From assembly GCA_016859345.1 (NCBI GenBank), contig CM029129.1:18089946-18153945 (forward strand): a stretch of 64,000 nt of DNA, in the 5' to 3' direction. Position numbers and translations under genes: made by a program. Below are positions 13,421 to 24,730 of this stretch, one piece after another. Position 1 is the first letter of the stretch, and the number at the start of each line of letters is the position of its first letter. A model generated the notes under the pieces. It did no database searches, was not told where the DNA came from, and saw only the letters and a program-made list of their open reading frames with translations. The stretch comes from Istiophorus platypterus (taxonomy: Eukaryota; Chordata; Actinopteri; Istiophoriformes; Istiophoridae).

Positions 13421-13875
13421 AGCAGGTATAATGTTTTACCGCATTCATCATCTTAGTTTAGTATTTTATAGCTAATTAGCAAACGCCAGCACGCTAAAGA
13501 AAAGTAAACAGTTGAGGCTGGTGGAAATGTCATTCCTTTTGCACGTGTTTGGTCATAAACCAAAGTGTTGAAAAAATTAAATGCTGACCTGACGGTCGCT
13601 CTGTGTGAAATGTCAGGGTGTCAGCAAATTGGTTACAATTCATCCTGTTCAGGTACATGAATATCGGCACCAAACTTAATGGAAATCTACCCGATGGCAT
13701 TTCCCTTAAATACAACAAAAAAATATCGCCTGCATGGTTACGCTAAGGGAGAAGTCACTGGGATTCATCCTCTGAGAACCATGAATGTCTGAGGGCTTTT
13801 GCAGTCTGCACCAAAGCGGTGGACTGACTGACAGACTGATATTGACATCCATAGAGCCAAGCCGCTGTCTCTAGC
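13421..13875 (+). mobile_element. dispersed teleost repeat family A, near-complete copy
   Basis: The block contains in order AGCAGGTATAATG, CATCTTAGTTTAG, GCTAATTAGCAAACG, GAGGCTGGTGGAAATGTCAT, TTTGGTCATAAACCAAAGTG, ACAATTCATCCTG, GGATTCATCCTCTGAGAACC and ACCAAAGCGGTGGACTGAC. I recognise this order from a long, abundant interspersed repeat in perciform fish; the class is unknown to me. Further copies occur at 24436-24730 (same strand) and at 46324-46460 and 55582-55708 (opposite strand). No intact protein frame is seen. Confidence 0.75.
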
Positions 13876-14505
13876 GAATACAATATAATGAATAATCCCT
13901 CCTCAAATACAGACTTAAATCTGATCTAGGCTCCTAACAGAAAGCTTTAAATAAAGTTTTAATTAAGTGAATGCTTTTTTGTGTTTTAAGCACACATCAT
14001 AAAAAGTTTGTTGTTTCACTTTTGTTATGATTAAGTAATTGTTGCTTAGCTATCCGAATCTGAAAAGGTTAAATATTCATAAAAATTCATATGGTGTTAA
14101 AGGGGATTATACAGTATTGATTTGTTGTTCTTACAACAGGACAGAAGATGAGCTGCCATGACGACAGCAGTTGTGTGTTATGTTTGCCTTTTTTTTTCTG
14201 ATGAAAAGGTCAGCCTTGTCAAATACAACAGGCACCGCTCCTATAAAATGTCTGAGATAAAATGTCACAAATGCCGTATAGTGACACATACCGACAAGCA
14301 CACACAAACACATACGTTATGGTACCTGTGCACACGGGGTTACACAAGTGTACGGAGCCATATGCACACTTGCGTATCACACAGGATTTTTCTGCTCTGT
14401 CCTCTTGCTGACTTTTCGGAACACATTGTTCTTTACAGGGCAGCTGTGTGTCAAGCCAACATCTGTCCATCACATCTGTCCATTTCACTGACTCACACGC
14501 ACACG

Positions 14506-14508
<3 letters not shown>

Positions 14509-14553
<45 letters not shown>
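14509..14553. repeat. (AC)22 microsatellite
   Basis: Uninterrupted AC run with a short ACGC preface. Confidence 0.95.
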
Positions 14554-14555
<2 letters not shown>

Positions 14556-15601
14556 ATGTTCATACTGTCTCATGTATCTCCCTCTCGCTTCATTCTGAAA
14601 GGACTCCCCGGATCAGCATGTCTCCAACCTCATCCGTTTTTCTTTTACCCCCTTTTTTCTCCCGGGCCTCACCATACATCAAACACCAGAATGATCCAAG
14701 GGGAGGAAAAAAAAAAAAATCAAATACATTAGTGAGGAGTGAGATGGGGGAGGGGGGGGGTCTGAAAAACAAAAAGTAATATCCACTTCACAGGCATATC
14801 TCTCTCCCCTTATCCTTCCTTCTCCATTTCCCTTATTGTGGGAATGTATTACAGGTGTGGTGCGTGTTCACTTGTAAGCAGGAGAAACATCGATTTTCTG
14901 TTGCCTTTAGAGGATAACCAAAGGATATAACACTGCGCGGTGCGTGATAAGATGCTGTGTGTGTGTGTATATGTGTGTCTGTGTGTGTGTGTGCGAGCGT
15001 GCCATATCGTTGAGATTGGTTCAAGGAACACATAAATAAAAATGTGCGTACCTCTGTGACAATCATACGATCGCACAATAAAAACCACAATACCACACAC
15101 ACTCTGCCTCCAAAAAAAAGTGTTTGTTTAGCTGAGTAGTGTCTTTTTTTATGTCTGTCCATGGTGGTGATTGAGGGGCGCTCATCGTATTTAGGATTTT
15201 CAAGGTTTTCGCAAAACGTGAGAAGAAATGGTCCCTTGAGAGTAGGTCTCAGGTTTCGAAAAATTCAAGATGAAGATAGGGGCTAGGCAAGGTTAAGGAT
15301 AAACAGTTTGGGAATGATTGAAAAATATGTAAGAAGAATGAGCTTATTTAACAATACGGGACTGTTTGTGTGCGTACGTGTGTGTGTTGGTAAGAGATTT
15401 GTCTCAGCGTTGTAATTTGTCTGCACCGAACCATGCTTATTGTTGTCCATGTAAACTGAGAGCAATGAGCGTTTCATTCAAGATGCGTCTGATAACAGAA
15501 GCTCTGCTGTATGAATCCAATTAATCCTGCACGTCTTTCTCTCTCGCTCTGTTTCCCTCCATCTCTTTGTGTCATTGTATCCTCTCCTGTCTCTCTCTCA
15601 G

Positions 15602-16056
15602 GTTACGGTGGGGTGGAGTTACTGTTGGTGCTTTGTGGCCTAGATCTCTCTCTGCCCTGCCCTCGCCACTGTATCTGCTACACCTCACCTAGCACCGTCT
15701 CCTGCCAGGCCCACAACTTCCATGCCGTGCCCGAGGGGATCCCCGCCCAGAGCGAGCGCGTCTTCCTGCAGAACAACAAGATCCAGCGTCTGCTTCGTGG
15801 ACACTTCTCACCCACCACCACCATGTTGTGGCTTTACTCCAACAACATCTCCTACATACAGCCGTCCACCTTCCATGGCTTTGACCGCCTGGAGGAGCTC
15901 GACCTTGGGGACAACCGGCACCTGAAGGCCGTCGCCTCAGACACCTTCCTGGGCCTGGGTCGGCTACACGCCCTGCATCTATACCACTGTGGCCTGATCA
16001 GCCTGCCTCCCGGGATCTTTGCAGGCCTTCATAATCTCCAGTATCTCTACCTACAG
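15602..16056 (+). CDS. rtn4rl1: rtn4rl1 (Nogo receptor-like 1 / NgR3), second coding exon: signal peptide end, LRRNT and first LRRs
   Basis: This encodes the N-terminal half of a GPI-anchored leucine-rich-repeat receptor of the Nogo-receptor family, which in mammals sits on the neuronal surface and binds inhibitory ligands. The acceptor is a pyrimidine tract plus CAG at 15599-15601, and the first codon is split (phase 1), so the start codon is in a missing exon. Numbering from that codon, VELLLVLCG (5-13) is the signal-peptide core. The LRRNT cap has Cys 20, 24, 26 and 35 (CPRHCICY motif). LRRs follow, with FLQNN, LWLYSNNIS (N82 sequon) and LEELDLGDNRHLK. The exon ends exactly after YLYLQ at a GTACAT donor. 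RTN4RL1 is favoured over RTN4R and RTN4RL2 by SCQAHNF, EGIP and SERVFLQNN, by the C-terminal tail of the next exon, and by rpa1 synteny. Teleosts may carry two paralogues (a/b); I cannot tell which this is. Confidence 0.93.
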
Positions 16057-16505
16057 GTACATGGATAATAGCCTCCTTTTATCTCTACTGTATAGTGCAT
16101 CTGAAGCCACAATCGCATTATGGTGTAATCTGTCCATCAGCCTGGCTCAGCACTTACTGCCTATGAATTGGAAACTGATCAAATACTAGCTGTTATCCTG
16201 AGTGCAGGGAAAATACCACAAAGCCTCGCTCACAGTAAGTAGCCTGAAATATAGCTTCTGTGGTCATCCTCTGTAGGAAAACAGTACAGGAATGGAAACT
16301 AAGGATTGAGTTTATGATTTCATTAATCACATAGTGGGTTTATAGGAGAAATCGTTTTAATATATGGAAAGGATGTCCTATGCATAAAATTGATGGAAAA
16401 ATACATTGATATTGACAGTGAGTGAATGGGGTAAAGGTTAAGGCTTAAATGTCCAGCAGCATTCTTACGTTATCTATGACAGTTTGGTACAACTGCTTGA
16501 CAAAA

Positions 16506-16538
<33 letters not shown>

Positions 16539-17076
16539 CACAGAGCTTGTTGTGAGTAGATCACTGAAAATTATTGGCCCCATTCTTTCAACCGAGTCCT
16601 CAACCTCAAACACACTTTTCATAAAAGGCAAAGAAAATCATTTCTGACCTGTTTTACACTGCGCTGCTCACCACTTTTTCTAGCTATTAAACTGTCCTCT
16701 GGAAGTTGTACAGATCAGCCTGCAACAAAAAATACCAGTTGTGAATTTTTTTAGTCCTTAGTGGCTATTTCTTACACTTAGTGTGCGTAATGTAATCTGT
16801 GAAATGAGACCTATTCTGTGTGATTCATAATGTATATTACTTAAATTTTATTGGTTCCTCATTTAATCCCAGAACTGAGCTAAAAGCCATACAAAGGAAT
16901 ACTACAGCTGAATTGTTACAATAATGATAACAAGGCTTTTTACAAAAACATCACAATACCACAATACAGCAAATTAATGTAAAATTAATAATAAAATAAT
17001 TAAAGTATTGTCCATGGACTGCACTGTATCCATAATAAGCTTCTGTTTTTACTGCCCCTCCCCCACATCCGGGCAG
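16057..17076 (+). other. rtn4rl1 intron interrupting the LRR domain (phase 0, 1020 bp)
   Basis: The intron runs from the donor GTACAT at 16057 to the acceptor GGGCAG ending at 17076. Removing it joins YLYLQ directly to DNQLEFLEDD, which matches the unbroken family sequence YLYLQDN at this point. It contains a (CA)n run at about 16506-16543 and AT-rich sequence; nothing else recognisable. As I recall, human RTN4RL1 has its whole LRR domain in one exon. Confidence 0.9.
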
Positions 17077-17976
17077 GACAACCAGTTAGAGTTCCTGGAG
17101 GATGACCTGTTCATTGACCTGCTGAACCTCAGTCATCTCTTTCTGCATGGCAATCGACTGTGGAGCCTTCGCCAGAACACTTTCCGTGGTCTGGGGGTCT
17201 TGGACCGCCTGCTTCTCCACCAAAACCGAATCCAGTGGGTTGACCGCCAGGCTTTCCATGACCTGCGACGCCTCACAACCCTGTACCTGTTTAATAACTC
17301 CCTGACTGAGCTATCCGGTGCCAGCCTAACTCTACTGCCGGCCCTTGAGTACCTACGACTTAACGACAACCCCTGGGAGTGTGACTGCAAGGCCCTGTCA
17401 CTTTGGGATTGGCTGCGGAGGTTCAGAGGCTCCACCTCCTCTCTAATGTGCGTTTCACCACCAGAGCTGGCAGGGAAGGACCTGAAAACACTGAGGAAGG
17501 AGGAGCTGCCCAGTTGCTTGTCAGGCGAGGGTCATGCACATGGTGCCCCAGGCGGGGAGATGGAGCATGGAGAGTCTTTGAACCACCTAAATCGTCACAG
17601 AAACCGTCACAACCACCATCAGCGGCCCTACCTGCCCCACGGGGACCAATACAGCTTGCCTTCACCCTCGCCCCTGCCGCGACCGCCCAAAGGAGGCCGC
17701 AGAAACTGTACCCGCCGGGGCCGCAAGGCAAAAGGGGGGCTCAATGAGGTGCAGGTACTACGGGAGGGGGTTGAGAAAGACTATACTCCAGATGGAGGTA
17801 AATATGACCTGTCTGCGACTGCGAGGAGGAAGAACAAGTGCACCCCTAGAACTTCTGTTGGCCCGCCAAGTGGGGTCCAGAGAGCCAACAATAAAGCGGG
17901 GTCACACCTTGCAGATTATATTTTCTGTTTCACATCAGCTCTGCTGCTGTCACTCATCTCTGTGATCCTGCGCTGA
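17077..17976 (+). CDS. rtn4rl1: rtn4rl1, last coding exon: remaining LRRs, LRRCT, stalk and GPI signal
   Basis: 299 codons plus TGA. Numbering from the first residue (Asp of DNQLEF), LRRs continue with NLSHLFLHGNRLWSL (sequon N17), LDRLLLHQNRIQWV, FHDLRRLTTLYLFNNS (sequon N73) and ALEYLRLNDNPW. The LRRCT cap follows with Cys 102, 104, 125 and 147. Then comes a low-complexity basic, His/Pro-rich stalk with an NCT sequon. A conserved distal segment has RKNKC, PRTS and PPSGVQ, matching the RTN4RL1 tail (human has APSGVQ). The last 20 or so residues are hydrophobic, as expected for a GPI-attachment signal; a site in the small-residue stretch before them is inferred. With the previous exon and a short missing start exon the protein would be about 455 aa, against 441 in human. 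No frameshift is seen. It faces rpa1 tail to tail. Confidence 0.95.
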   Translation, partial: DNQLEFLEDDLFIDLLNLSHLFLHGNRLWSLRQNTFRGLGVLDRLLLHQNRIQWVDRQAFHDLRRLTTLYLFNNSLTELSGASLTLLPALEYLRLNDNPWECDCKALSLWDWLRRFRGSTSSLMCVSPPELAGKDLKTLRKEELPSCLSGEGHAHGAPGGEMEHGESLNHLNRHRNRHNHHQRPYLPHGDQYSLPSPSPLPRPPKGGRRNCTRRGRKAKGGLNEVQVLREGVEKDYTPDGGKYDLSATARRKNKCTPRTSVGPPSGVQRANNKAGSHLADYIFCFTSALLLSLISVILR

Positions 17977-20317
17977 GCATGGAAATGGACACTTTTGTGC
18001 TGGTGATGCAACTCTATGATTCATTCTCCTGAAACACCCTGCCCTGGCTCTTTAAATGAGGCATGTGTGCATAACTGTGTCTTGACATGACTGTGTATAA
18101 AGAACGTAATCAAATATCTACTGTCGAAGTATCCCTGAGGTATTGGCGCAGGGATCTTTACAATTCAAAACATGGAAGTCAGGGAAAACAATTTAGCCCG
18201 TTGCTTTGCTGATGTCACCAAGGGAAAAACAGGAAAACCTTTGCATTTGTCTCTGTGGCATCAATTTCTTCATTGAAATTATGGACTTATAAAAAAAACA
18301 AAAACAACTGTACAGCAACACAAAATAACGAGCCACAGATTCATGCAAATAATAGCAAGAAGAACACACAATAAGGATCAAAACGGTTCATGGCTCAGTC
18401 TCTGTGTTTAGCCCTCTTGACACAATTGTGGTCCCTCAGTGCACCCTTCATCTGTTACTCACTGAGACAAGATACAGCCATTCATAACTGCTGCAATTCT
18501 CACTGAACAGCACCTTAAGATTCAGAAAACAAATAATGCAGACACAAGTGGCAGTTAAATGAGTCATTGTCAAAACTTTCAGCAGCAAAAACCATAATCA
18601 TTACACTGTATGTCTACTAGTAAAGTGGTTTTACTTCCATGCCTCACAGCAGGGTTAACCCACTTTATTGCACATCTGTATTCTTGGTTTTTTTATCCTT
18701 AACTCTAAAAGACATAACACCCCTGGTGTTGTGACACATCTATATAACAATTCTTCAATTCTACAAAATTGTCCATGCCCTTGAATCCCATCAACTTAAA
18801 AGCCATTCAGAACTAACCAATCATTATATGAGCCAACTTGTCAGTGTCAATGTGTACATGAGTGAGTGGGTGAACAAGCAAAGGTTTCTGTGTTACTTGT
18901 ATGTATGAGTGTGTGTCCACTGAAGAAACCACTAAAGCCATGCGGGTAGAATGAAGCTAGATAGCAAGAGTGCCTAATGAGAGCCAGTGACCAATGAGAA
19001 CAAACTGTGGAGGTCAGAGACAGTTTCATTCACTCTTCGAACACATTGGCTTCAAAACAGAGGCCTCAACAAGCCTGAAGGGTCAACTTTATACAGGCCA
19101 GGGAAAAGCCGAGGCCTGAGCCTGGCTCACAAAACTTCTGACTCCCAGAAACTGTTACGCACTTTTCTCTGTAATGCTGTGGAGGTTTATGGGGGGAAAA
19201 AAAAATCTTTCAAGTGGAAATGATTCAATCCGAATAGTGACAAGAGGGATTCAAATGCCGGCAAAAAAGGCCCTACAATCAGGGAAGAGCACTGATGACC
19301 ACAACAACACCGCAATATATGTCCCGCGATGGTCTAAACAATTACTGAAACTGGAAAATAAAAGCTATTCAGAATCTGTGATGACCATTACAGAGCAAAG
19401 GGACTGACAAACTGCTACAAAATTTCTTTCTTTGTCCTCTCGTGTGTTTAGTGCACTCCAAAACAGATGGACTTGACAATCTGTAAGCCCTGACTGGAGA
19501 GTTGGATTTTAATGCTGCTACTGTACGTCCGAGGAGAGCGAATCCTGGGCCCATTTTCGAGCCTCGGGGTCCTTCTTTAGGAAATAACAGAGGAGGACAA
19601 AGGACAGACGGTGGGAAACGGCACACTTAACCCTGAACTGGAACGGTTCAAGCACACACATCCCTAACAAAAGCCCGATCACCTTCACAGCCTTCCTGCC
19701 CCACTTAAAAACTACTAATCCCTGTCGGTCTGTGGATTTCAAACCCCAGAGCAGAGCACCACAGAAGCTGTCCAGGGTTTGACTTTGGACCTGATACATT
19801 TCAGAGTCGCTCACCCAGAATCTCGATTACAATGTACAGATGTACGAGGGCCATCCGCGGACCTTAACTAGCCGGTAATGCTAAAGGTCTCTTTATTTCT
19901 GAAAGCATTACAAAGTTATACATTCTATTTTAAAACAAGCTACCCTCGTATGCAAAAAGACAACCAAGCTAAAATAAAAAAAAAAAATAAAAAAAAAAGA
20001 AATCATGTCATGCTGACAAAAAGCACAAAAAATTAATAGTTTGGTTTGCTGGCAACCTAAAAATACCTGATTTGGATGGGAATCCGAGAGCAGGGGCGAC
20101 ATTTGTACCCTGCCTATGTGTGTTTCCTGCTGAGCCCTGCCTTTTCATGTCTATCTATCTAAGTGTTGGGGACGAACAGAAGCCTGCCACCGGTGTCATT
20201 CTCCTGACATGTAGGATTAGAGACCCCTACTGGTGAACTTGTTTGTGCTGCTGTGAACCCAGAGGTGATGTAAATTGTGTCCGTTTATTCTTGTGAAAAT
20301 GACTTTTTTGTAAAAAG

Positions 20318-20348
<31 letters not shown>

Positions 20349-20420
20349 CCGACTCTCTGTTGTGTCTCAGTGGTTCCCTAAGTAAATAAACAGGGAGCTA
20401 CAGGCTGGAATTTTATTTTT
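17977..20420 (+). other. probable rtn4rl1 3' UTR
   Basis: No coding frame is supported in this stretch. Simple repeats are scarcer than further downstream. It ends with mRNA-like AT-rich sequence, a 25-base A tract (20318-20342) and an AATAAA followed by a T-rich region. Long 3' UTRs are usual for Nogo-receptor genes. The extent is inferred; earlier AATAAA-like motifs near 19973 could give a shorter form. Confidence 0.45.
20395..20400 (+). terminator. candidate polyadenylation signal AATAAA for rtn4rl1
   Basis: A canonical AATAAA lies about 2.4 kb past the stop codon. T-rich runs (TTTTATTTTTTATTTC, then TTTTGTTTTC) begin within about 20-60 bases downstream, as expected of a cleavage site. 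Alternatives lie at 19973 and in the A-rich block up to 19990. Confidence 0.4.
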
Positions 20421-23400
20421 TATTTCATATGATTATTATCATCATTTTGTTTTCTTTTCCATTCAATCTTTTTTTTGTTTTTCTTCTGCTGACTCATTCA
20501 AGATAAATGGTACACTACACTGCCTGTCTCCTGCTCCTCCTCCTTACTTTTCTATCCTTCTATTCATTCCTCTTTATTTCTCTCACTCTTCTCCTCACCT
20601 CCCCTCCTTCCTCCATCCCTCCCTGTATGTCTGCTTACTCTCTTACTCATTCTCTACGTTCTTCTCTCCTGTCTCTTCCACCCTCATTGCACCCCCACCC
20701 CTCTTCTTATTCTTTTCCTCCCCACTCTTCCTTTGTGCAACTCAAATGTTTTCTATGTGGTTATCAAGCAATGCCAGACTCAAAAGCTGTTTATAAATAA
20801 CATTAAATGGAAAGTGTCCTCAAATGGTTGAGGTGGTCTGTGTTTGTTTGCCTCATTTTTGTCATTACAAATGCACATCTGTCTATACGTGTATACGCGT
20901 GCATGTTGCTAATAGACAGAGCTCTAAAGTGAGCCCTGAGGCTGAATGATAAGGCTACAAAAATAAAGAAAAATCGTTGAAAAGTAAAAAAAAAGGTAAT
21001 GGAGTAATGGAATAAGTGCGTATATTCATCTACTGCAGGGAGAGACACATACCCACATTTAACCAGGATATATTTTGGCCTCCTTCATGTCCTAGTTTCA
21101 CTCATACACTCAGCAGCCTCATATAAAATATGCATCAGAAAGACTGTAAGCACACGCACACACAGTCAAACTCACAAACACACACACACCTGTCGGTCCG
21201 TATTAACTGCGAGGGCACGAGGGAGGTGTCCCGTGTCAGGTCAAGGTGAGGTCAAACAGAGAGCTAGCAGGCGCTACGTCTACTTTGATTGTTTGCACAG
21301 CGTTCTTATTCACGCATGTGTGTTTGACCGCAGCACTGAATCATTCAATGCCTTTGTGTGTTTGTGTACTATACGCGCCTGTCCACCGGTGTACCAAGTA
21401 TGCCCACTGTCACGGCAGATCCAGCCTGACAGCCGGCGAGGGCAGGGGGAAGAGGTGTGCCTCTGAGAGACAGTATCACTGCTCCGTTTGTAAAACAAAG
21501 CTGACAATTGGAGAGAGAGAGCAAAAGAGGGAGGATGAGTAAAGCACGAGGATTTAAAGGCAGAAGGGTGGAGATATCTGTGAAAGGAATCCGTGAAGTA
21601 GTTATCTGTAGCGTGCAGGCCAGCAGGCGGGGGAGAGGAAGCCGGCGTCCTATGGGTGGCTGCAGAATCGGCTCTGAGTTCGGTCAATCACGGGTCCCAT
21701 ACGAAGCCCGGGCTCCACTTTACATGTGTTCATCCATCTATAGGCGCTAAAGAACACTGCACTGGAGAACGGGATTTAAATCGGAGCACAGAGCTTCTGT
21801 TTCATTGAGTTTGGGGAGATTTATGAAATATGAATCCGCTTCTAAAACAGAAGTCACATTGGTCTCGGCACATTAATTATGAAGAGACTTAAAATAAAGT
21901 TATGTATATGAGAACAATAAGGAATGACTGGTGATGGTGAGGGAAGAGAGATGAAATGAAATGAAAGGGGGGAAGAAACAAACAAAGGAGCAGGGTAGTG
22001 AGGAAAGGAAGAAAGAAAAGTAATGAAAAAGAAAGCAAGATTAAAGATGCAACAGTGAATGGATGGTTGAAGCCTGGGAGGATCTCATTAAGGAAAAAGA
22101 GAGGAATGTATGAATGTATTGCTGAAGGAGGAAAGATGGCAGTGAGGTAGTTAGTAGCCATGGGAGAAAGGTTAGAATAAAAAAAAAAAAAAGAAAAAAT
22201 TAGGTGGGAATGTTGGAAGGAAAAATGTCAGGAATGTCAGGACAGATATGGGGGAAAGTTAAGGACAAGGAGAATAGGAAAGTATATGAGGAGGGAAAGC
22301 ACGAAAAGATGGGGAAGGGCAAAGACTGAGGGAGGGAAATAAGGGAGCAACTAATAGGAAGGGGAAACACAGGAAAAGGGATAGTTGAGAGAAAAGATGT
22401 AAAGAAGGGCAAGATAAGAGGGTAAGATAAGGAATTCAAAATGTGTAAGGATGCTGTTAAGGACTATAATAGGGATGTAAGAAGTTAAGGAAGGAGGGAA
22501 GGAACTGAGGGAGAAAACAAGGTAGTGAGGAAGAGGAAGAGTCGCAGAGAGAGGGACGCACAGGGGAAGAGAGAAATCATCCAGAGACGCATGTATGCAG
22601 GCTTCATGATCAAACAGAGGCACAGCTCATCCACTAGTTCAGTCCCTAAGCTGAGGATCAGAAATGGCCGCATGTGAATATTTATATATGCCTATGTTCC
22701 CTCCAAAGGCAAAGAGGCCAGGCAAAATTGATTTCTCTGTGTGAATCCCTGGAGAGTCGAGACTCAGCAAAAGAAAAGCAGAAGAGAGCAGGGGAGAGTA
22801 AGAGGAAAAAAAAAAAGGCACGACCAGAAAGAACATTGGGAGATTTTGTGAAACAAGTGGAAAAAGTAAGAAAATGGGAGAAACCTTCAGCGAAATGCAA
22901 ATGTATGATTTTTCCACCAAATTGATGCTCAGACCATTTGTCTTGCAGAATGCACGCAGCATATTTGCACTGCATGATTTGATTTTCGTTCCCATTACCA
23001 TCCGAGCGAATGGCATCTATCACGCACCAGCTCACTTGCCTCACAGTACCTTCCTGTAAGCACCGTTTACCACCAGCTGACTTTCTGGTGCCGTAGCTCC
23101 ATCAGGCTACATTGAACTCATTACAGGCAGATATCTGATTCTAATTAGGAAAAAAAAGGTCAGAGTGTGGCAACGTAATGGAGCCGATGAAGGGCGTGAA
23201 GGCCATGGAACCACCAGCCTAAACCCCGCTAGATCCGACTTGATCTGTCGGATAAAATATAACGCCCGTCCGTTTCAAGGCAGAACTTTTTCATAACATT
23301 CACTCGCACTTTCACAGTCCCTGACAGCTACTTTTGCTCCATCTTAGTCTCGACCCACCGTTCTGAACGGCTCCTTTGTTCAATAGTCTACATATTATTG

Positions 23401-24062
23401 TTACTTGACAAGTCCAAATATCGCAGTTTAAAAGGGTAACAAAAGTTCATGTGCATTTGAGCAAGAAGGGGAACAGTCAACCGCAGCTGGAGACATTTTC
23501 AACCTTTTGGCGGCCGAGTGTTACATGAGGAAATCCGAGAAATGACATTTTCAATATGCGGCCGATGTTGATGTCTTTATCATCTGTTGTGTGCACTTTG
23601 GTGAATCAACCATGTGTCAGTCTGTTTTCATCAGTTTTAGAGTCTTGCTGCAGTTTTGTTAAATGTTTCATCATCCTGGTTTAACGTTTTTAAACAAGTG
23701 AAGTCTCTGTATCTGCACTGTGACACACAGGCCTGTGTTGTCTCAGAAACAATATTTGTGTATTTGTGTTTTTAACTACATTTTTTTTAATGTGCTGCTC
23801 CCTTCAACCAAACAATCTCAAAACAGATGTCTAGATTAATTCAGACGCATCTAAAGGGGACTCTAGTCAGGAATCATTGTCACCATGCTGGTTCCCATCT
23901 GACAGCTGAATAACACAGACAGACCATGACGGAACAGGAGAGTGACACAAAGATGGATGTTGTGAAAAAAAAATATTTTGGAACTAACATAACTCAACAG
24001 GAGTCTATACAGCCACATGTCGCTCTGCAGGACAGTACCTAAAAGTTACATAAAAGCATGCT

Positions 24063-24128
24063 AACTAGCTGTTAACTAGCTGTTAACTAGCTGTTAACTA
24101 GCTACTAACTATCTGCTGACTAGCTGGG
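24063..24128. repeat. six tandem 11-bp units
   Basis: The unit AACTAGCTGTT is perfect three times and then degenerates over three more units (ending CTACT, CTGCT and CTGGG). The pattern suggests replication slippage. Confidence 0.9.
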
Positions 24129-24435
24129 CCCAATGCAGCCGGTCTCATACTATGTACCTCAACAGGCAAAAGTGAGTCACCGTAGCGACCGCTCCGACAT
24201 GAGAGGATGAAGACGTAGCGCTGCCCATAAGGCGAGAAGCCACATTAAAGCGGCAACAAAAAGAAGTTATGGAAAGAGAGACAAAATCAGGAGCTAACAC
24301 TGGCGTTGCCTTCAACCGCGGAGACGGGTCCAAAGGAAAAGGCAACGAGCAAAGGGAGGAAGTTTGATGCTGAACTCGCAACGTTTCTTCTAGACTGGTA
24401 AGTAAACATCTGTAAATGCCATGTAGCACCTTAAA

Positions 24436-24730
24436 GCACTAATATGCTCACAATGACAATACTACAGCAACATATTGATGCTTAGCTGGTAATGTTTACC
24501 ATGTCTGCTATCGTAGTCCAGTGTGTTACCATGCTATCGTTTGTTAATTAGCACTAGACCAAAGAGCAGCCGAGGCTGACGGGAGTGTCATTAGGGGTCA
24601 CGAACAAAATTATCGGACAGGTTCAAACTAATTTTCATGGAAATCAGACCAATAACTGCCGAGACATTTCACTCAGAGCCCGGAGATGCCAACCTCAAGG
24701 TGGCGCTCAAGGAAAAGTCAGCCGATAGTT
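24436..24730 (+). mobile_element. dispersed teleost repeat family A, second copy
   Basis: Same orientation as the copy at 13421. Shared landmarks are ATGCTCACAATGACAAT, TGGTAATGTTTACCATGT, TTAATTAGCACTAGACC, GAGGCTGACGGGAGTGTCAT, GAGACATTTCACTCAGAGCC and GGTGGCGCTCAAGGAAAAGT. It has internal deletions relative to the first copy. Confidence 0.72.

Larger units (their letters stand above)
1..15601 (+). other. presumed intron 1 / 5' flank of rtn4rl1 (no coding exon recognised)
   Basis: I find no supported coding exon in this stretch. The first visible rtn4rl1 exon begins with a split codon at a splice acceptor, so a short exon with the start codon must lie further 5'. Family members have a start exon of only a few codons (human begins MLRKG). 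I looked for an ATG followed within about 12 nt by a GT donor in the right phase and saw no convincing candidate, so the exon is probably left of base 1. The stretch holds many simple repeats, a SINE, a degraded DNA-transposon-like repeat and a large teleost dispersed repeat (listed separately). Several repeat-poor blocks remain, roughly 4200-4460, 6540-7240, 7860-8060 and 11160-11420. Treating it all as intron is inference. Confidence 0.5.

Noticed and set aside
15511..16068. Single-exon gene model starting at ATG 15511 and ending at TGA 16066-16068
   Set aside because: It reads across a good acceptor and a good donor; splicing 16056 to 17077 restores the continuous LRR protein of the family.
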